Assembly: GCA_963729075.1 (NCBI GenBank)
Contig: CAVSMU010000018.1
Coordinates: 186,001-250,000 of the forward strand
From: WHSW01 sp963729075
Lineage (GTDB): Bacteria > Actinomycetota > Thermoleophilia > Solirubrobacterales > 70-9
Direction: 5' to 3'
DNA length: 64,000 bases
Shown here one piece after another: positions 33,102-41,338 of this stretch. The position numbers and the translations under genes were made by a program. The notes beneath the pieces were generated by a model. It was not told where the DNA came from and ran no database searches. It saw only the letters and a list, made by a program, of their open reading frames with translations. The stretch's first letter is position 1, and each line of letters opens with the position of its first letter.

Positions 33102-33701
33102 CTAGCGCCCGCGGGCACTGCGTCGCACCAGCGAGAGCCCGACGACGCCGACCAGTGCCACGCCGGCGACGATCCCGGCGATCGCGATCCCATCGCCACC
33201 GTCCTTCCCCGTGTCGGCGAGGGGCGGCGACGCAGCGGCCGGCGGGCTCGGCGGCGTGCTGGGCGGCGAGGGCTCGCGGTCGGGGCCGGAATCCGCCACC
33301 GCGAGCATCCGCGCGGTGTCCGCGGCCGGGAACGGCTCAAGCGGGGCGGTCAGCTGCCGGTAGATCCGAGCGCCATCGTCGTAGAGCGCCAGCCACGTGT
33401 TCGGACGTCCGCCGAAGTCGCTGAGGTAGGCGAGCCGGGGCAGGAGCACGAGCTCGAACGTCTCGTGGTGCCCGCCGCCCCCGATCCGAAGCTCGACCCT
33501 GTAGAAGCGCTCGGCATGCTTCGGCGGCGTCGCGTAGGAGTTGCCCTCGATCAGCTCGAACCCGAGGTCGTCCTTCGGCACGTCGACGCAGCGCTCGGCG
33601 CCGCAGATCGTCGCCCCCTGCAGCTCCTTTGCCGCGGCGGCCGGCGCGAGCACGCCGAGCAGACAGACAGAGAAGACGGCGGCGGTGGCGGATCGAGGCA
33701 T
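33102..33701 (-). CDS. Secreted surface protein with LAXTG-type sortase signal
   Basis: 199 aa. A signal peptide (residues 1-24, cleaving after APAAAA) leads to an extracellular domain with two cysteines (TICGAERCVDVP) that could form a disulfide. A Pro/Ser-rich wall-spanning linker follows (about 143-162). The end reads PLADTG, a short polar spacer, a 20-residue hydrophobic helix and RRSARGR. LAXTG is the motif of class E sortases of high-GC actinobacteria. No sortase gene is in the window. The ATG at 33701 has an AAAGGAGC ribosome site. Confidence 0.75.
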   Translation of the reverse strand: MPRSATAAVFSVCLLGVLAPAAAAKELQGATICGAERCVDVPKDDLGFELIEGNSYATPPKHAERFYRVELRIGGGGHHETFELVLLPRLAYLSDFGGRPNTWLALYDDGARIYRQLTAPLEPFPAADTARMLAVADSGPDREPSPPSTPPSPPAAASPPLADTGKDGGDGIAIAGIVAGVALVGVVGLSLVRRSARGR

Positions 33702-33758
33702 CGGGGCTCCTTTCTCGGCTCGTGCCTCCACTACAAACTCAGGAAGGGATCGGTTCCC

Positions 33759-34538
33759 TCAGCTCGGCCGCAGCGAGCGCGCGATCCGCACGGCAGCGGC
33801 GCGGCCGAGTGCACCCTCGATCCGCACCAGGACGTCGTCACGCTCGACAAGGAGCACGTTCTCGGCCAGCTGCAGCTCGCTCTCGGCGATCGTGCCCCGG
33901 TCGCCGTAGAAGAAGAAGTGCGGCGCGCCGGCGATCCAGGCGGCCCGCGACCCGTCGATCCGCAGCCGCTCGACCCGGGTCGCGTCCCCGACGATCTTGC
34001 GCAGGTACTCGCCGAGCAGGTCGCCGCGGAACTCGCCGATCAGCAGGCCGACACCGGTGGTCGCAGTCCGCGGCAGGCCGGGCCGCGGCAGGTAGACGAG
34101 CGACAGCTCGCCGCCGCGCACCGAGCGGCGGACGAAGAGCCGGTCGGGATCGCCGAGCTCGCTCGGGATCAGCGGCGCGAAAGCGAGCGCGCGCGAGGCG
34201 CCCGCCGGCGACGCGGGCTCGCCGAGCGCCAGCCGCCGCTGGGTCGGCGCGGGAGGCGGATAGTCGCTGCGCTGGATCGTCGCGCCCTCGAGGCCGAGCA
34301 CGTCGCGAATGGCGTCGCGCACGGACTCCGATGCGGCGTAGGCCGTCGCACCCGCGCCGAGCACCACCACGCCGGCGAGCGCCGCCGCCCGGCGCCCGCG
34401 AGGCCACACGAGGCGTGGCCGCCGCGGCGCCGGCTCGAGCGCGAGGCGCTCACGAACCGGGCGATCGAGCGCCGGGGTAGGCGGATATTCGACCGAGCGC
34501 CCGAGGGCCCGCAGCTCGCGCTCCAAATCAGCCACCAC
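33759..34538 (-). CDS. Membrane protein partnered with the ECF sigma factor (putative anti-sigma)
   Basis: 259 aa. A cytoplasmic N-terminus of about 48 residues is followed by one transmembrane helix (about 49-70; RRAAALAGVVVLGAGATAYAAS) and a large extracytoplasmic domain with beta-rich text (HFFFYGDRGTIAESELQLAENVLLVERDDVLVRIEG). No ZAS zinc motif (HxxxCxxC) is seen, so anti-sigma function rests on topology and on the 11-bp overlap with the sigma gene. GTG start at 34538 (or the next GTG codon). Confidence 0.65.
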   Translation of the reverse strand: MVADLERELRALGRSVEYPPTPALDRPVRERLALEPAPRRPRLVWPRGRRAAALAGVVVLGAGATAYAASESVRDAIRDVLGLEGATIQRSDYPPPAPTQRRLALGEPASPAGASRALAFAPLIPSELGDPDRLFVRRSVRGGELSLVYLPRPGLPRTATTGVGLLIGEFRGDLLGEYLRKIVGDATRVERLRIDGSRAAWIAGAPHFFFYGDRGTIAESELQLAENVLLVERDDVLVRIEGALGRAAAVRIARSLRPS

Positions 34539-35088
34539 CGGCCTCCAGCTCGCCGCGCAGGCGCGCCAGGCCCCGCGACAGTCTCGACTTCACGGTTCCC
34601 GGACGCACTCCGAGCACCGCGGCGGTCTCGGCCTCCGAGAGCTCCAGCAGGTGACGGCACACGATCACCTCCCGGTCGGCCTCCCCGAGGCGCTCGACGG
34701 CTGCCAGCAACTCGCGGCGGCGTTCGGAGCCGAGGAGCGCCGACTCGGGCGACGGGACCGCGTCGTCCTCGCGACGCTCCCCTGCTGCGCGCACCGCCAG
34801 CCGCTGCCGGCGCCCTGCGGCGCTGCGCCGGTTGCGCGCCTCGTTGGCGACGATCCGAAGCAGCCAGGGCCGAAACGGCGCCCCGCTTCGGAACCGCCCG
34901 AGCGCCCGGTAGGCGTTCACGAACGCGTCCTGGGCCGCCTCCTCGGCGTCGGCGGGCGACCCGGTGATGGTCCAGGCTGTGCGGAAGGCGATCGTCTGGT
35001 GTTCGCTCACGATTCGCTCGTAGGCAGCCACGTCGCCGCGCTTCGCGCGCTCGATGAGCGCGGGCTCGTCCAGTGGCCGGTCCTCCAC
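34528..35088 (-). CDS. ECF RNA polymerase sigma factor (sigma-70 family)
   Basis: 186 aa with only regions 2 and 4. Region 2 spans about 20-85 (YERIVSEHQTIAFRTAWTITG...AEEAAQDAFVNAYRALGRFR, with PWLLRIVANEARN of region 2.4). Region 4 spans about 125-180 (GEADREVIVCRHLLELSEAETAAVLGVRPGTVKSRLSRGLARLR). Group or target genes cannot be assigned. The GTG start lies 53 bp from the divergent hydrolase gene. The downstream membrane protein is the probable regulator. Confidence 0.9.
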   Translation of the reverse strand: MEDRPLDEPALIERAKRGDVAAYERIVSEHQTIAFRTAWTITGSPADAEEAAQDAFVNAYRALGRFRSGAPFRPWLLRIVANEARNRRSAAGRRQRLAVRAAGERREDDAVPSPESALLGSERRRELLAAVERLGEADREVIVCRHLLELSEAETAAVLGVRPGTVKSRLSRGLARLRGELEAGGG

Positions 35089-35141
35089 TGCACCATTCCT
35101 ACAAGCCGCCGCCGAAATCGGTTCCGCCTAGAGTGCGACCG

Positions 35142-36015
35142 ATGGAGGCGTTCACGGTCACCGCCGCCGATGGGCGGGCGCTGGAGACGGTGGTCGCCGG
35201 CGCCGAGGAGGGCCCGCTCGTCGTGCTTCACCACGGCACCCCCGGTAGCGCGCACGCGATCTACCCGCCGCATGCAGAGAAGGCGGCGGCGAGAGGGATT
35301 CGCCTGGCGCTCTACGGGCGGCCCGGCTACGCGGACTCCGAGCGCGCGGAGGGGCGCACCGTCGGCGACTGCGCGGCCGACACGGCGGCCGTCGCCGACG
35401 CCCTGGGCGCCGAGCGCTTCTTCACAATCGGCGGCTCCGGAGGCGGGCCGCACGCCCTCGCGTGCGCCGCGCTCCTGCCCGAGCGGGTGGCGGGCGCCGC
35501 CACGATCGCCGGCGTCGCCCCGACCTACGCGGAGGACCTCGATTGGCTGGCCGGCATGGGCGAGGAAAACCTCGAGGAGTTCGCCGCCGCCCGGGCGGGG
35601 CCGGCCGAGCTTCAAAGCTTCATCGACCGCTACGCGCAGGAGCTTCGCTCGGTCACCGGCGAGCAGGTGCGAAAGGCGCTCGGCGATCTCGTCTCGGCGC
35701 CCGACGCGGCGGTGCTCACGGGCGAGTACGCCGAGTTCGCCGCCGCCGGGATCCGGGACTCGCGTGCGCACGGGGATCTGGGGATGGTTCGACGACGACC
35801 TGGCGCTGCTCGGCGACTGGGGTTTCGACCTCGACGCGATCACCACCCCGGTCACGATCTGGCAGGGCCGCGAGGACCGCTTCGTGCCGCCGGCCCACGG
35901 CGAGTGGCTCGCCGCCAACGTCGCCGGCGCCCGCGCTCACCTGCTCGACGGGCACGGTCACCTCTCGCTTGCGATCGCCTCCTTCGGCGACATCCTGGAC
36001 GAGCTGGTGGGATGA
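35142..36015 (+). pseudogene. Alpha/beta hydrolase, interrupted by a one-base frameshift
   Basis: The N-terminal part reads VVLHHGTPGSAHAIYP (oxyanion region) and TIGGSGGGPHALA with the nucleophile Ser in GxSxG. At the GGGG run 35770-35773 one extra base fits; removing it restores GIWGWFDDDLALLGDWGFDLD then PVTIWQGREDRFVPP (Asp region) and HLLDGHGHLSL (catalytic His), ending at 36015. The corrected length is about 290 aa. The stop lies one base before the phosphoketolase ATG, so it is first in that operon. TAGAGT stands 7 bases before the ATG. Confidence 0.8.
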
Positions 36016-36016
36016 G

Positions 36017-38380
36017 ATGAGCGAGGAAGCAGCGCCGGCGACCGCCGCTGCCGACGAAACCGAGCTGACGATCGGTTGGTGGCGCGCGGCGAACTACCTC
36101 ACCGTCGCCCAGATCTACCTGCAGGAGAACCCGCTTCTGCGCGAGGCCCTTCGTCCCGAGCACATCAAGCCGCGCCTGCTCGGGCACTGGGGCACCTCGC
36201 CCGCGCTCAACCTCGTCTACGCCCACCTGAACAGCCTGATCCGCCGCACGGGCCAGGACGTCCTCTACGTCGCCGGCCCGGGTCATGGCGGTCCCGCCGT
36301 CGTCGCCAACGTCTACCTCGAGGGCACCTACTCGGAGATCTACCCGCGCGTCTCCCGCGACGAGGCCGGCCTGCGCCGGCTGGTCCGCCAGTTCTCGACG
36401 CCAGGCGGCATCCCGAGTCACGTCAGCGTGCCGACGCCCGGCTCGATCCACGAGGGCGGTGAGCTCGGCTATGCCCTCGTCCACGCCTTCGGCGCCGCGT
36501 TCGACAACCCCGACCTCCTGGTCGCCTGCGTGATCGGGGACGGGGAGGCGGAGACCGGCCCGCTCGAGGCCTCGTGGAAGGGCACGCGGTTCCTCAACCC
36601 CGCACGCGACGGCGCGGTCCTGCCGATCCTCAATCTCAACGAGAACAAGATCTCGGGGCCGACGGTGCTCGGACGCGCGGCCAGGTCGGAGATCGAGAGC
36701 CTGCTGCGCGGGCACGGCTGGACGCCCATGTTCGTGGAGGGAGACGAGCCCGGCGCGGTTCACCGGCTCTTCGAGCACACGCTGACCGAGGCTCACCAGC
36801 GGATCGGTGAGATCCAGTCGCGGGCGCAGGAGAACGGCTCCGGCGGCCGGCCCGAGTGGCCGGCGATCGTGCTGCGGACGCCGAAGGGCTGGACCGGGCC
36901 GCGCGAGGTCGACGGCGTGCCGGTCGAGGGGACGTACCGGGCGCACCAGGTTCCGCTGAGCGGCGTGCGCGAGAACCCCGAGCACCTGGCGATGCTCGAA
37001 TCCTGGCTGCGCAGCTATCGGCCCGAGGAGCTGTTCGACGCCGACGGCCGGCTCGTCACCGAGCTCGCCGAGCTTGCCCCGAACGGCGACAAGCGCATGG
37101 GAGCGACGCCGTATGCGAACGGCGGGGCGCTGACGGAGCCGCTGGCCACGCGCGAGCTCGAGGCCTACGGGGTGCCCGTGGAGGGCCCCGGCACCGGCTC
37201 GCACGAGAACACGAGGCCCCTCGGTGAGATGGCTCGCGACCTGCTGTCCGACAACCCCGATCGCTTCAGGCTCTTCTGTCCCGACGAGACGAACTCCAAC
37301 CGTCTCGGGGCGGTGTTCGAGGTCGAGGACCGCTGCCTGATGGACGCCGGGCCGGACGATGAGCACGTCGCTCCCGACGGCCGCGTCATGGAGGTCCTCT
37401 CCGAGCACCTGTGCCAGGGCTGGCTCGAGGGCTACTCGCTCACCGGCAGGCACGGGATGTTCGCGACCTACGAGGCGTTCGCCATGGTCTCCGCGTCGAT
37501 GGCGATCCAGCACGCCAAGTGGTTGGAGGGCGCCGAGGAGCTTCCGTGGCGCGAGCCGATCCCCTCGCTGAACGTGCTCCTGACCTCGACCTGCTGGCGC
37601 AACGACCACAACGGCTTCAGCCATCAGGGCCCCGGCCTGATCGACACGATGATCTCGCTGCGCGGCAGCGTCGTCCGCGTCTATCTGCCGCCGGACGCCA
37701 ACACCCTGCTCTCGGTCGCCGAGCATTGCCTCGCCAGCCGCGACTACGTCAACCTGATCGTCGCCGACAAGCAGGACCACCTCCAGTACCTCGACCTCGA
37801 CGAGGCGCGCGAGCACGCCGCCGCGGGCGCCTCCGAATGGGCGTGGGCGGGGACAGCGGACGACGATCCCGATGTGATCCTGGCCTCGATCGGCGACGTG
37901 CCGACGCTCGAGGCGCTGGCCGCGGCGGCCCTGTTGCGGGAGCGGGTGCCCGAGCTCGCGCTTCGGTTCGTCAACGTCGTCGACCTGATGCGACTGCCGC
38001 CGCCGGGGATCCACCCGCACGGCCTGCGCCACTACGACTTCGAGCAACTGTTCGGACGCGACGATCACGTCGTGGTCGCCTTCCACGGATACGCCCGGGC
38101 ACTGCACCAGCTCCTTCACGGCCGCGCGGATCCGAGCCGGTTCCACGTTCACGGGTTTCGAGAGCAGGGGACGACCACGACACCGTTCGACATGACGGTG
38201 ATCAACGGCATGAGCCGCTTCCATCTGGCGGCCGAGGCGATCCGCCGCAGCCGCCGTCCCCCCGCGTCCGCAAACGCCTGCCTCGGGTACTGCCACGAGA
38301 TGCTCCGGCGGCATCGCTCCTACGTGCGCGAGCACTTCGAAGACATGCCCGAGGTCCGGGACTGGACGTGGCCCGGGTAA
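36017..38380 (+). CDS. xfp: Xylulose-5-phosphate/fructose-6-phosphate phosphoketolase
   Basis: 787 aa, the usual phosphoketolase length. ThDP-dependent. GHWGTSPALNLVYAHLN, GPGHGGPAVVANVYLEG and IGDGEAETGPLEASWKGTRFLNP (ThDP/metal site) lie in the N-terminal half; ETNSNRLGAVFE, SEHLCQGWLEGYSLTGRHG and TCWRNDHNGFSHQGPGLID in the C-terminal half. It cleaves xylulose-5-P (or fructose-6-P) with phosphate to acetyl phosphate plus glyceraldehyde-3-P (or erythrose-4-P). The stop TAA overlaps the acetate kinase ATG (TAATG), so product and consumer are co-translated. Confidence 0.95.
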   Translation: MSEEAAPATAAADETELTIGWWRAANYLTVAQIYLQENPLLREALRPEHIKPRLLGHWGTSPALNLVYAHLNSLIRRTGQDVLYVAGPGHGGPAVVANVYLEGTYSEIYPRVSRDEAGLRRLVRQFSTPGGIPSHVSVPTPGSIHEGGELGYALVHAFGAAFDNPDLLVACVIGDGEAETGPLEASWKGTRFLNPARDGAVLPILNLNENKISGPTVLGRAARSEIESLLRGHGWTPMFVEGDEPGAVHRLFEHTLTEAHQRIGEIQSRAQENGSGGRPEWPAIVLRTPKGWTGPREVDGVPVEGTYRAHQVPLSGVRENPEHLAMLESWLRSYRPEELFDADGRLVTELAELAPNGDKRMGATPYANGGALTEPLATRELEAYGVPVEGPGTGSHENTRPLGEMARDLLSDNPDRFRLFCPDETNSNRLGAVFEVEDRCLMDAGPDDEHVAPDGRVMEVLSEHLCQGWLEGYSLTGRHGMFATYEAFAMVSASMAIQHAKWLEGAEELPWREPIPSLNVLLTSTCWRNDHNGFSHQGPGLIDTMISLRGSVVRVYLPPDANTLLSVAEHCLASRDYVNLIVADKQDHLQYLDLDEAREHAAAGASEWAWAGTADDDPDVILASIGDVPTLEALAAAALLRERVPELALRFVNVVDLMRLPPPGIHPHGLRHYDFEQLFGRDDHVVVAFHGYARALHQLLHGRADPSRFHVHGFREQGTTTTPFDMTVINGMSRFHLAAEAIRRSRRPPASANACLGYCHEMLRRHRSYVREHFEDMPEVRDWTWPG

Positions 38381-39480
38381 TGACCCCGGGCGCAGTCCTG
38401 GTCGTCAACGCGGGCTCGTCGTCGCTCAAGCTGCGGCTCCTCGACGCCGAGGACGAGCTGCTCGCCGCCAGTGACCTCCCGCCGCCGGATGACCCCGCCG
38501 CTGCGCTCGCCGCCTTCCTCGCCGAGGACGAGCCCGAGGCGATCGGGCATCGGATCGTGCACGGCGGCATCGAGTACACCGCTCCGGTCCGAGTCGATCG
38601 ATCGGCCGAGCGGCATCTCGAGCGGCTAGCCGAGCTGGCGCCCCTGCACAATCCCCCGGCGCTTGCGGCGGTGGACGCTGCCCTGCGCCTGCGGCCCGAG
38701 ATCCCGAACGTCGCCTGCTTCGACACCGCCTTTCACGCCACGCTTCCACCCGAGGCCGCGACGTATGCGATCCCCGGCGACTGGTCGGAGCGCTGGCAGC
38801 TGCGCCGGTTCGGCTTTCACGGGCTCTCGCATGCGCACGCGGCACGGCGCGCGGCCGAGCTCCTCGAACGACCGCTTGGGGAGCTGCGGCTGGTGACCGC
38901 GCACCTCGGAGCGGGCGCGTCGCTTGCGGCCGTCGACGGCGGGCGATCCGTGGACACGACGATGGGCTTCACGCCGCTCGACGGACTGGTGATGGCGACC
39001 CGTCCGGGGATCCTCGACCCGGGCCTCGTGCTCTGGGTCCAGCGCCACGGGGGCCTGGGCGTCGAGGACGTCGAGGAAGCGCTCAACCACGACGCCGGGC
39101 TGCTGGGGCTGTCGGGGCGGTCGAGCGACATGCGCGACGTCCTCGCCGGCGTCCGCGAGGGCGACCCGCGTTGCCGCCTGGCCTTCGACGTCTACTCGCA
39201 CCGCCTCGCGGGTGCGGTGGCGGCGATGGCCGCTTCGCTGAGCGGCGTCGATGCGCTCGTGTTCACCGGGGGCGTGGGCGAGAACATCCCGGAGGTGCGC
39301 GCCGAGGCCTGCCGCCGCCTCGCCTTCCTCGGGCTCGAGATCGACCCACGCGCCAATGCTCAGGGTGACGGAGAGCGACTGCTCTCCGACGGCGCGAAGG
39401 TGGCGGCGCTGGTGGTCACCGCACGCGAGGACCTCGAGATCGCCGCGGGCGTACGCAAGATTCTCGCCGATGCGGGTTGA
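38380..39480 (+). CDS. ackA: Acetate kinase
   Basis: 366 aa, somewhat shorter than the 400-aa E. coli enzyme. VVNAGSSSLK at residues 8-17, FGFHGLSH, HLGAGASLAAV, DTTMGFTPLDGLVMATRPGILDPG, SSDMRD and FTGGVGENIPEVR cover the acetokinase signatures and the ATP site. It converts acetyl phosphate and ADP to acetate and ATP. Placed directly after xfp, it completes the phosphoketolase route to ATP; no phosphotransacetylase is nearby. Confidence 0.95.
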   Translation: MTPGAVLVVNAGSSSLKLRLLDAEDELLAASDLPPPDDPAAALAAFLAEDEPEAIGHRIVHGGIEYTAPVRVDRSAERHLERLAELAPLHNPPALAAVDAALRLRPEIPNVACFDTAFHATLPPEAATYAIPGDWSERWQLRRFGFHGLSHAHAARRAAELLERPLGELRLVTAHLGAGASLAAVDGGRSVDTTMGFTPLDGLVMATRPGILDPGLVLWVQRHGGLGVEDVEEALNHDAGLLGLSGRSSDMRDVLAGVREGDPRCRLAFDVYSHRLAGAVAAMAASLSGVDALVFTGGVGENIPEVRAEACRRLAFLGLEIDPRANAQGDGERLLSDGAKVAALVVTAREDLEIAAGVRKILADAG

Positions 39481-39581
39481 CGCGGTTTCCGACTGTTCAT
39501 GGGCGCGTCTGAACGCTCAGACCGAGCTTCTCTGCGATCCCCGCCCGCGGTTGGCCTGGAGCTGCTCTTCGGTCTCTTGCG

Positions 39582-40526
39582 TCACGGAGTCGATCCGGCG
39601 AGGAAGCTGACGCCGACGAGCACGTACTCGAAGAAGAACAGCTGCCAGACACGCATGTAGAAGCGGGTGAACCCGACGGCGTCGTCCGGATCGACCCGCC
39701 TCGCCCAGACGAGCAGGACCGCCAGGGCGCCGAGGTGTCCGACCACGAATAGGGGCCGGTTCACGTGCGGGAGCTCGAGCGCCACGGGGATCGCCATGCC
39801 GAGATACGCGGCGCACAGCACGCCGAGCGCGATCGCGAATACGCGACGTGCGCCAAGTCGGACGCTGAAGGTGCGGATGCGGTACCGCCTGTCCCCCTCG
39901 ATGTCCGGGACATCCTTGAGCAGCGCGATCGCCGCGCTGAAGGGAACCACGAAGATGGTCAGCGCCCAGATCGCGGCGGGAAGATCGGCGAGCGACCCGG
40001 CGAAGTGACCGTAGACTCCTAGGTTCACCGCCAAGGCGCGCACCATGCTGATGCTGATCACCGCGACGACCGGGAAGCGCTTCAGTCGCAGCGGCGGCGA
40101 GGAGTAGGCCGCGCCGACGAACAGGGCGGCGAGCACGGCGGCGAGTTCGATCGGCCCCTGGGTTATCGCCATCGTCGCGGCGCTCACCGCCGTCGCGCCG
40201 ACGATCAGCTTCGCCGCCGCGGGGCTCAGCTCGCCCGCGGCGAGCGGCAGATCGGGCTTGTTGACGCGGTCGATGTCGACGTCCTCGATCTGATTGAGGC
40301 CGACGATCGCGACGTTCACACACCAGGCGGCGAGCAGCGTCGCGGCGAGATCGAGCGCACCGCTCGCGTGACCGGCGGCTGCCGCGATCGCATAGAGGGC
40401 GATCACGCTGACCGTGGTGCCGACGATCGTGTGCGGGCGTGAGAAGCGCCACAGCGCGCCGGCACGGGCTCCGATCGCGCGCGCCCCGGAAGCGAGCGTG
40501 GTCCCCTGTGTCCCGGCTGTGCTCAC
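39582..40526 (-). CDS. UbiA-family prenyltransferase, homogentisate phytyl/prenyltransferase type
   Basis: 314 aa, about eight or nine membrane helices. The two Mg-diphosphate motifs are NQIEDVDIDRVNKPDLPLA and KDVPDIEGDRRYRIRTFSVRLG. The latter, the PxLPxAxGE-like run after the first, and the C-terminal FTRFYMRVWQLFFFEYVL match plant and cyanobacterial homogentisate prenyltransferases (VTE2/HPT) better than MenA or UbiA. It should attach a prenyl chain to homogentisate or a similar quinol precursor. The GTG start at 40526 overlaps the methyltransferase stop (GTGA). Third gene of an operon with VTE1- and VTE3-like proteins. Confidence 0.82.
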   Translation of the reverse strand: MSTAGTQGTTLASGARAIGARAGALWRFSRPHTIVGTTVSVIALYAIAAAAGHASGALDLAATLLAAWCVNVAIVGLNQIEDVDIDRVNKPDLPLAAGELSPAAAKLIVGATAVSAATMAITQGPIELAAVLAALFVGAAYSSPPLRLKRFPVVAVISISMVRALAVNLGVYGHFAGSLADLPAAIWALTIFVVPFSAAIALLKDVPDIEGDRRYRIRTFSVRLGARRVFAIALGVLCAAYLGMAIPVALELPHVNRPLFVVGHLGALAVLLVWARRVDPDDAVGFTRFYMRVWQLFFFEYVLVGVSFLAGSTP

Positions 40527-41338
40527 GACCTTCTCCCGAGCCTCTCGCGCAGCGCGAGCGCGGCTGCGATCGGGACGAACGCGGCTCCCGCTGCCGACCC
40601 GGCGAGAAAGCGGGCGGCGAAGCGCAGGCGGCGTGCGGGCGTCATCGGTTCGTCGACGCGCTCCCGGGGCGCCGGAAGGCGAAGCGGCGACGGCCCCGCC
40701 GCCGGCTTCGTGCCTGCGATCGCCAGGCCATACGGCGAGCGGCGATCGCGATGCCAGCTGGGGGCGACATAGGCGGTAACCATGTCGGTGAAGCCGGCGG
40801 CGGCCAGCCAGGCGCGGTAGTCGGTTTCGCGCGGGAAGAGCATCCACTGCTTCGACAACCAACTCGCGGCCCGGTTCGCGGGAGGCAGCGGCCCCACAAA
40901 CACGGCGACTCCGCCTGGTCGAAGAACTCTGTAGGCCTCGGCCACCGCGCGTTGGGGCTCGGGCCAGTACTCGATGCTGCCCGCGGACACGTAGCGGTCG
41001 AAGCTGTCGGTCTCGAATGGGAGCGCCTCGGCATCGCCCTCGAGACGCCGGCAACCTCGAAGCGGGGGCTTGGCGGCGGCGCGGGCGAGCTGGTGTGGGC
41101 TTTGGTCGAGCATGGTCACGTTCTCCGGCGCCACGTGGCGGACGATCCCCTCGGTGGTGAAGCCCGTCCCCGCGCCGACGTCGACCGTGGCGAGCGAGGG
41201 CTGATCGAGGCGTGCAAGACGCAGCGCCTGCGAGCGCATCTGCGGCGTCCAGAACAGCGGGTTGACCCACCGGTCGTAGGTGATCGAGAGGAAGCGGTAG
41301 AACCAGTAGGCCTCCTTCTTGTGTTGGATCAGGTGCAA
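40523..41338 (-). CDS. VTE3-type 2-methyl-6-prenylbenzoquinol methyltransferase
   Basis: 271 aa. The start HLIQHKKEAYWFYRFLSITYDRWVNP and the blocks VDVGAGTGFTTEGIV, NVTMLDQSPHQLA, EGDAEALPF, DRYVSAGSIEYWPEPQRAVAEAYRVL and the late PSWHR...GTKPAAGPSPLRL follow plant VTE3 almost block for block, including a C-terminal membrane helix. VTE3 methylates the ring of prenylated benzoquinols in tocopherol and plastoquinone synthesis. The start is TTG at 41338, justified by a strong GAGGAGGG site 6 bases upstream. Confidence 0.82.
   Translation of the reverse strand: MHLIQHKKEAYWFYRFLSITYDRWVNPLFWTPQMRSQALRLARLDQPSLATVDVGAGTGFTTEGIVRHVAPENVTMLDQSPHQLARAAAKPPLRGCRRLEGDAEALPFETDSFDRYVSAGSIEYWPEPQRAVAEAYRVLRPGGVAVFVGPLPPANRAASWLSKQWMLFPRETDYRAWLAAAGFTDMVTAYVAPSWHRDRRSPYGLAIAGTKPAAGPSPLRLPAPRERVDEPMTPARRLRFAARFLAGSAAGAAFVPIAAALALRERLGRRS

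Noticed and set aside
36017..38380. Start of phosphoketolase at an upstream codon giving 972 residues
   Set aside because: The upstream part overlaps the hydrolase gene in another frame and has no phosphoketolase features; the ATG at 36017 gives the family length.
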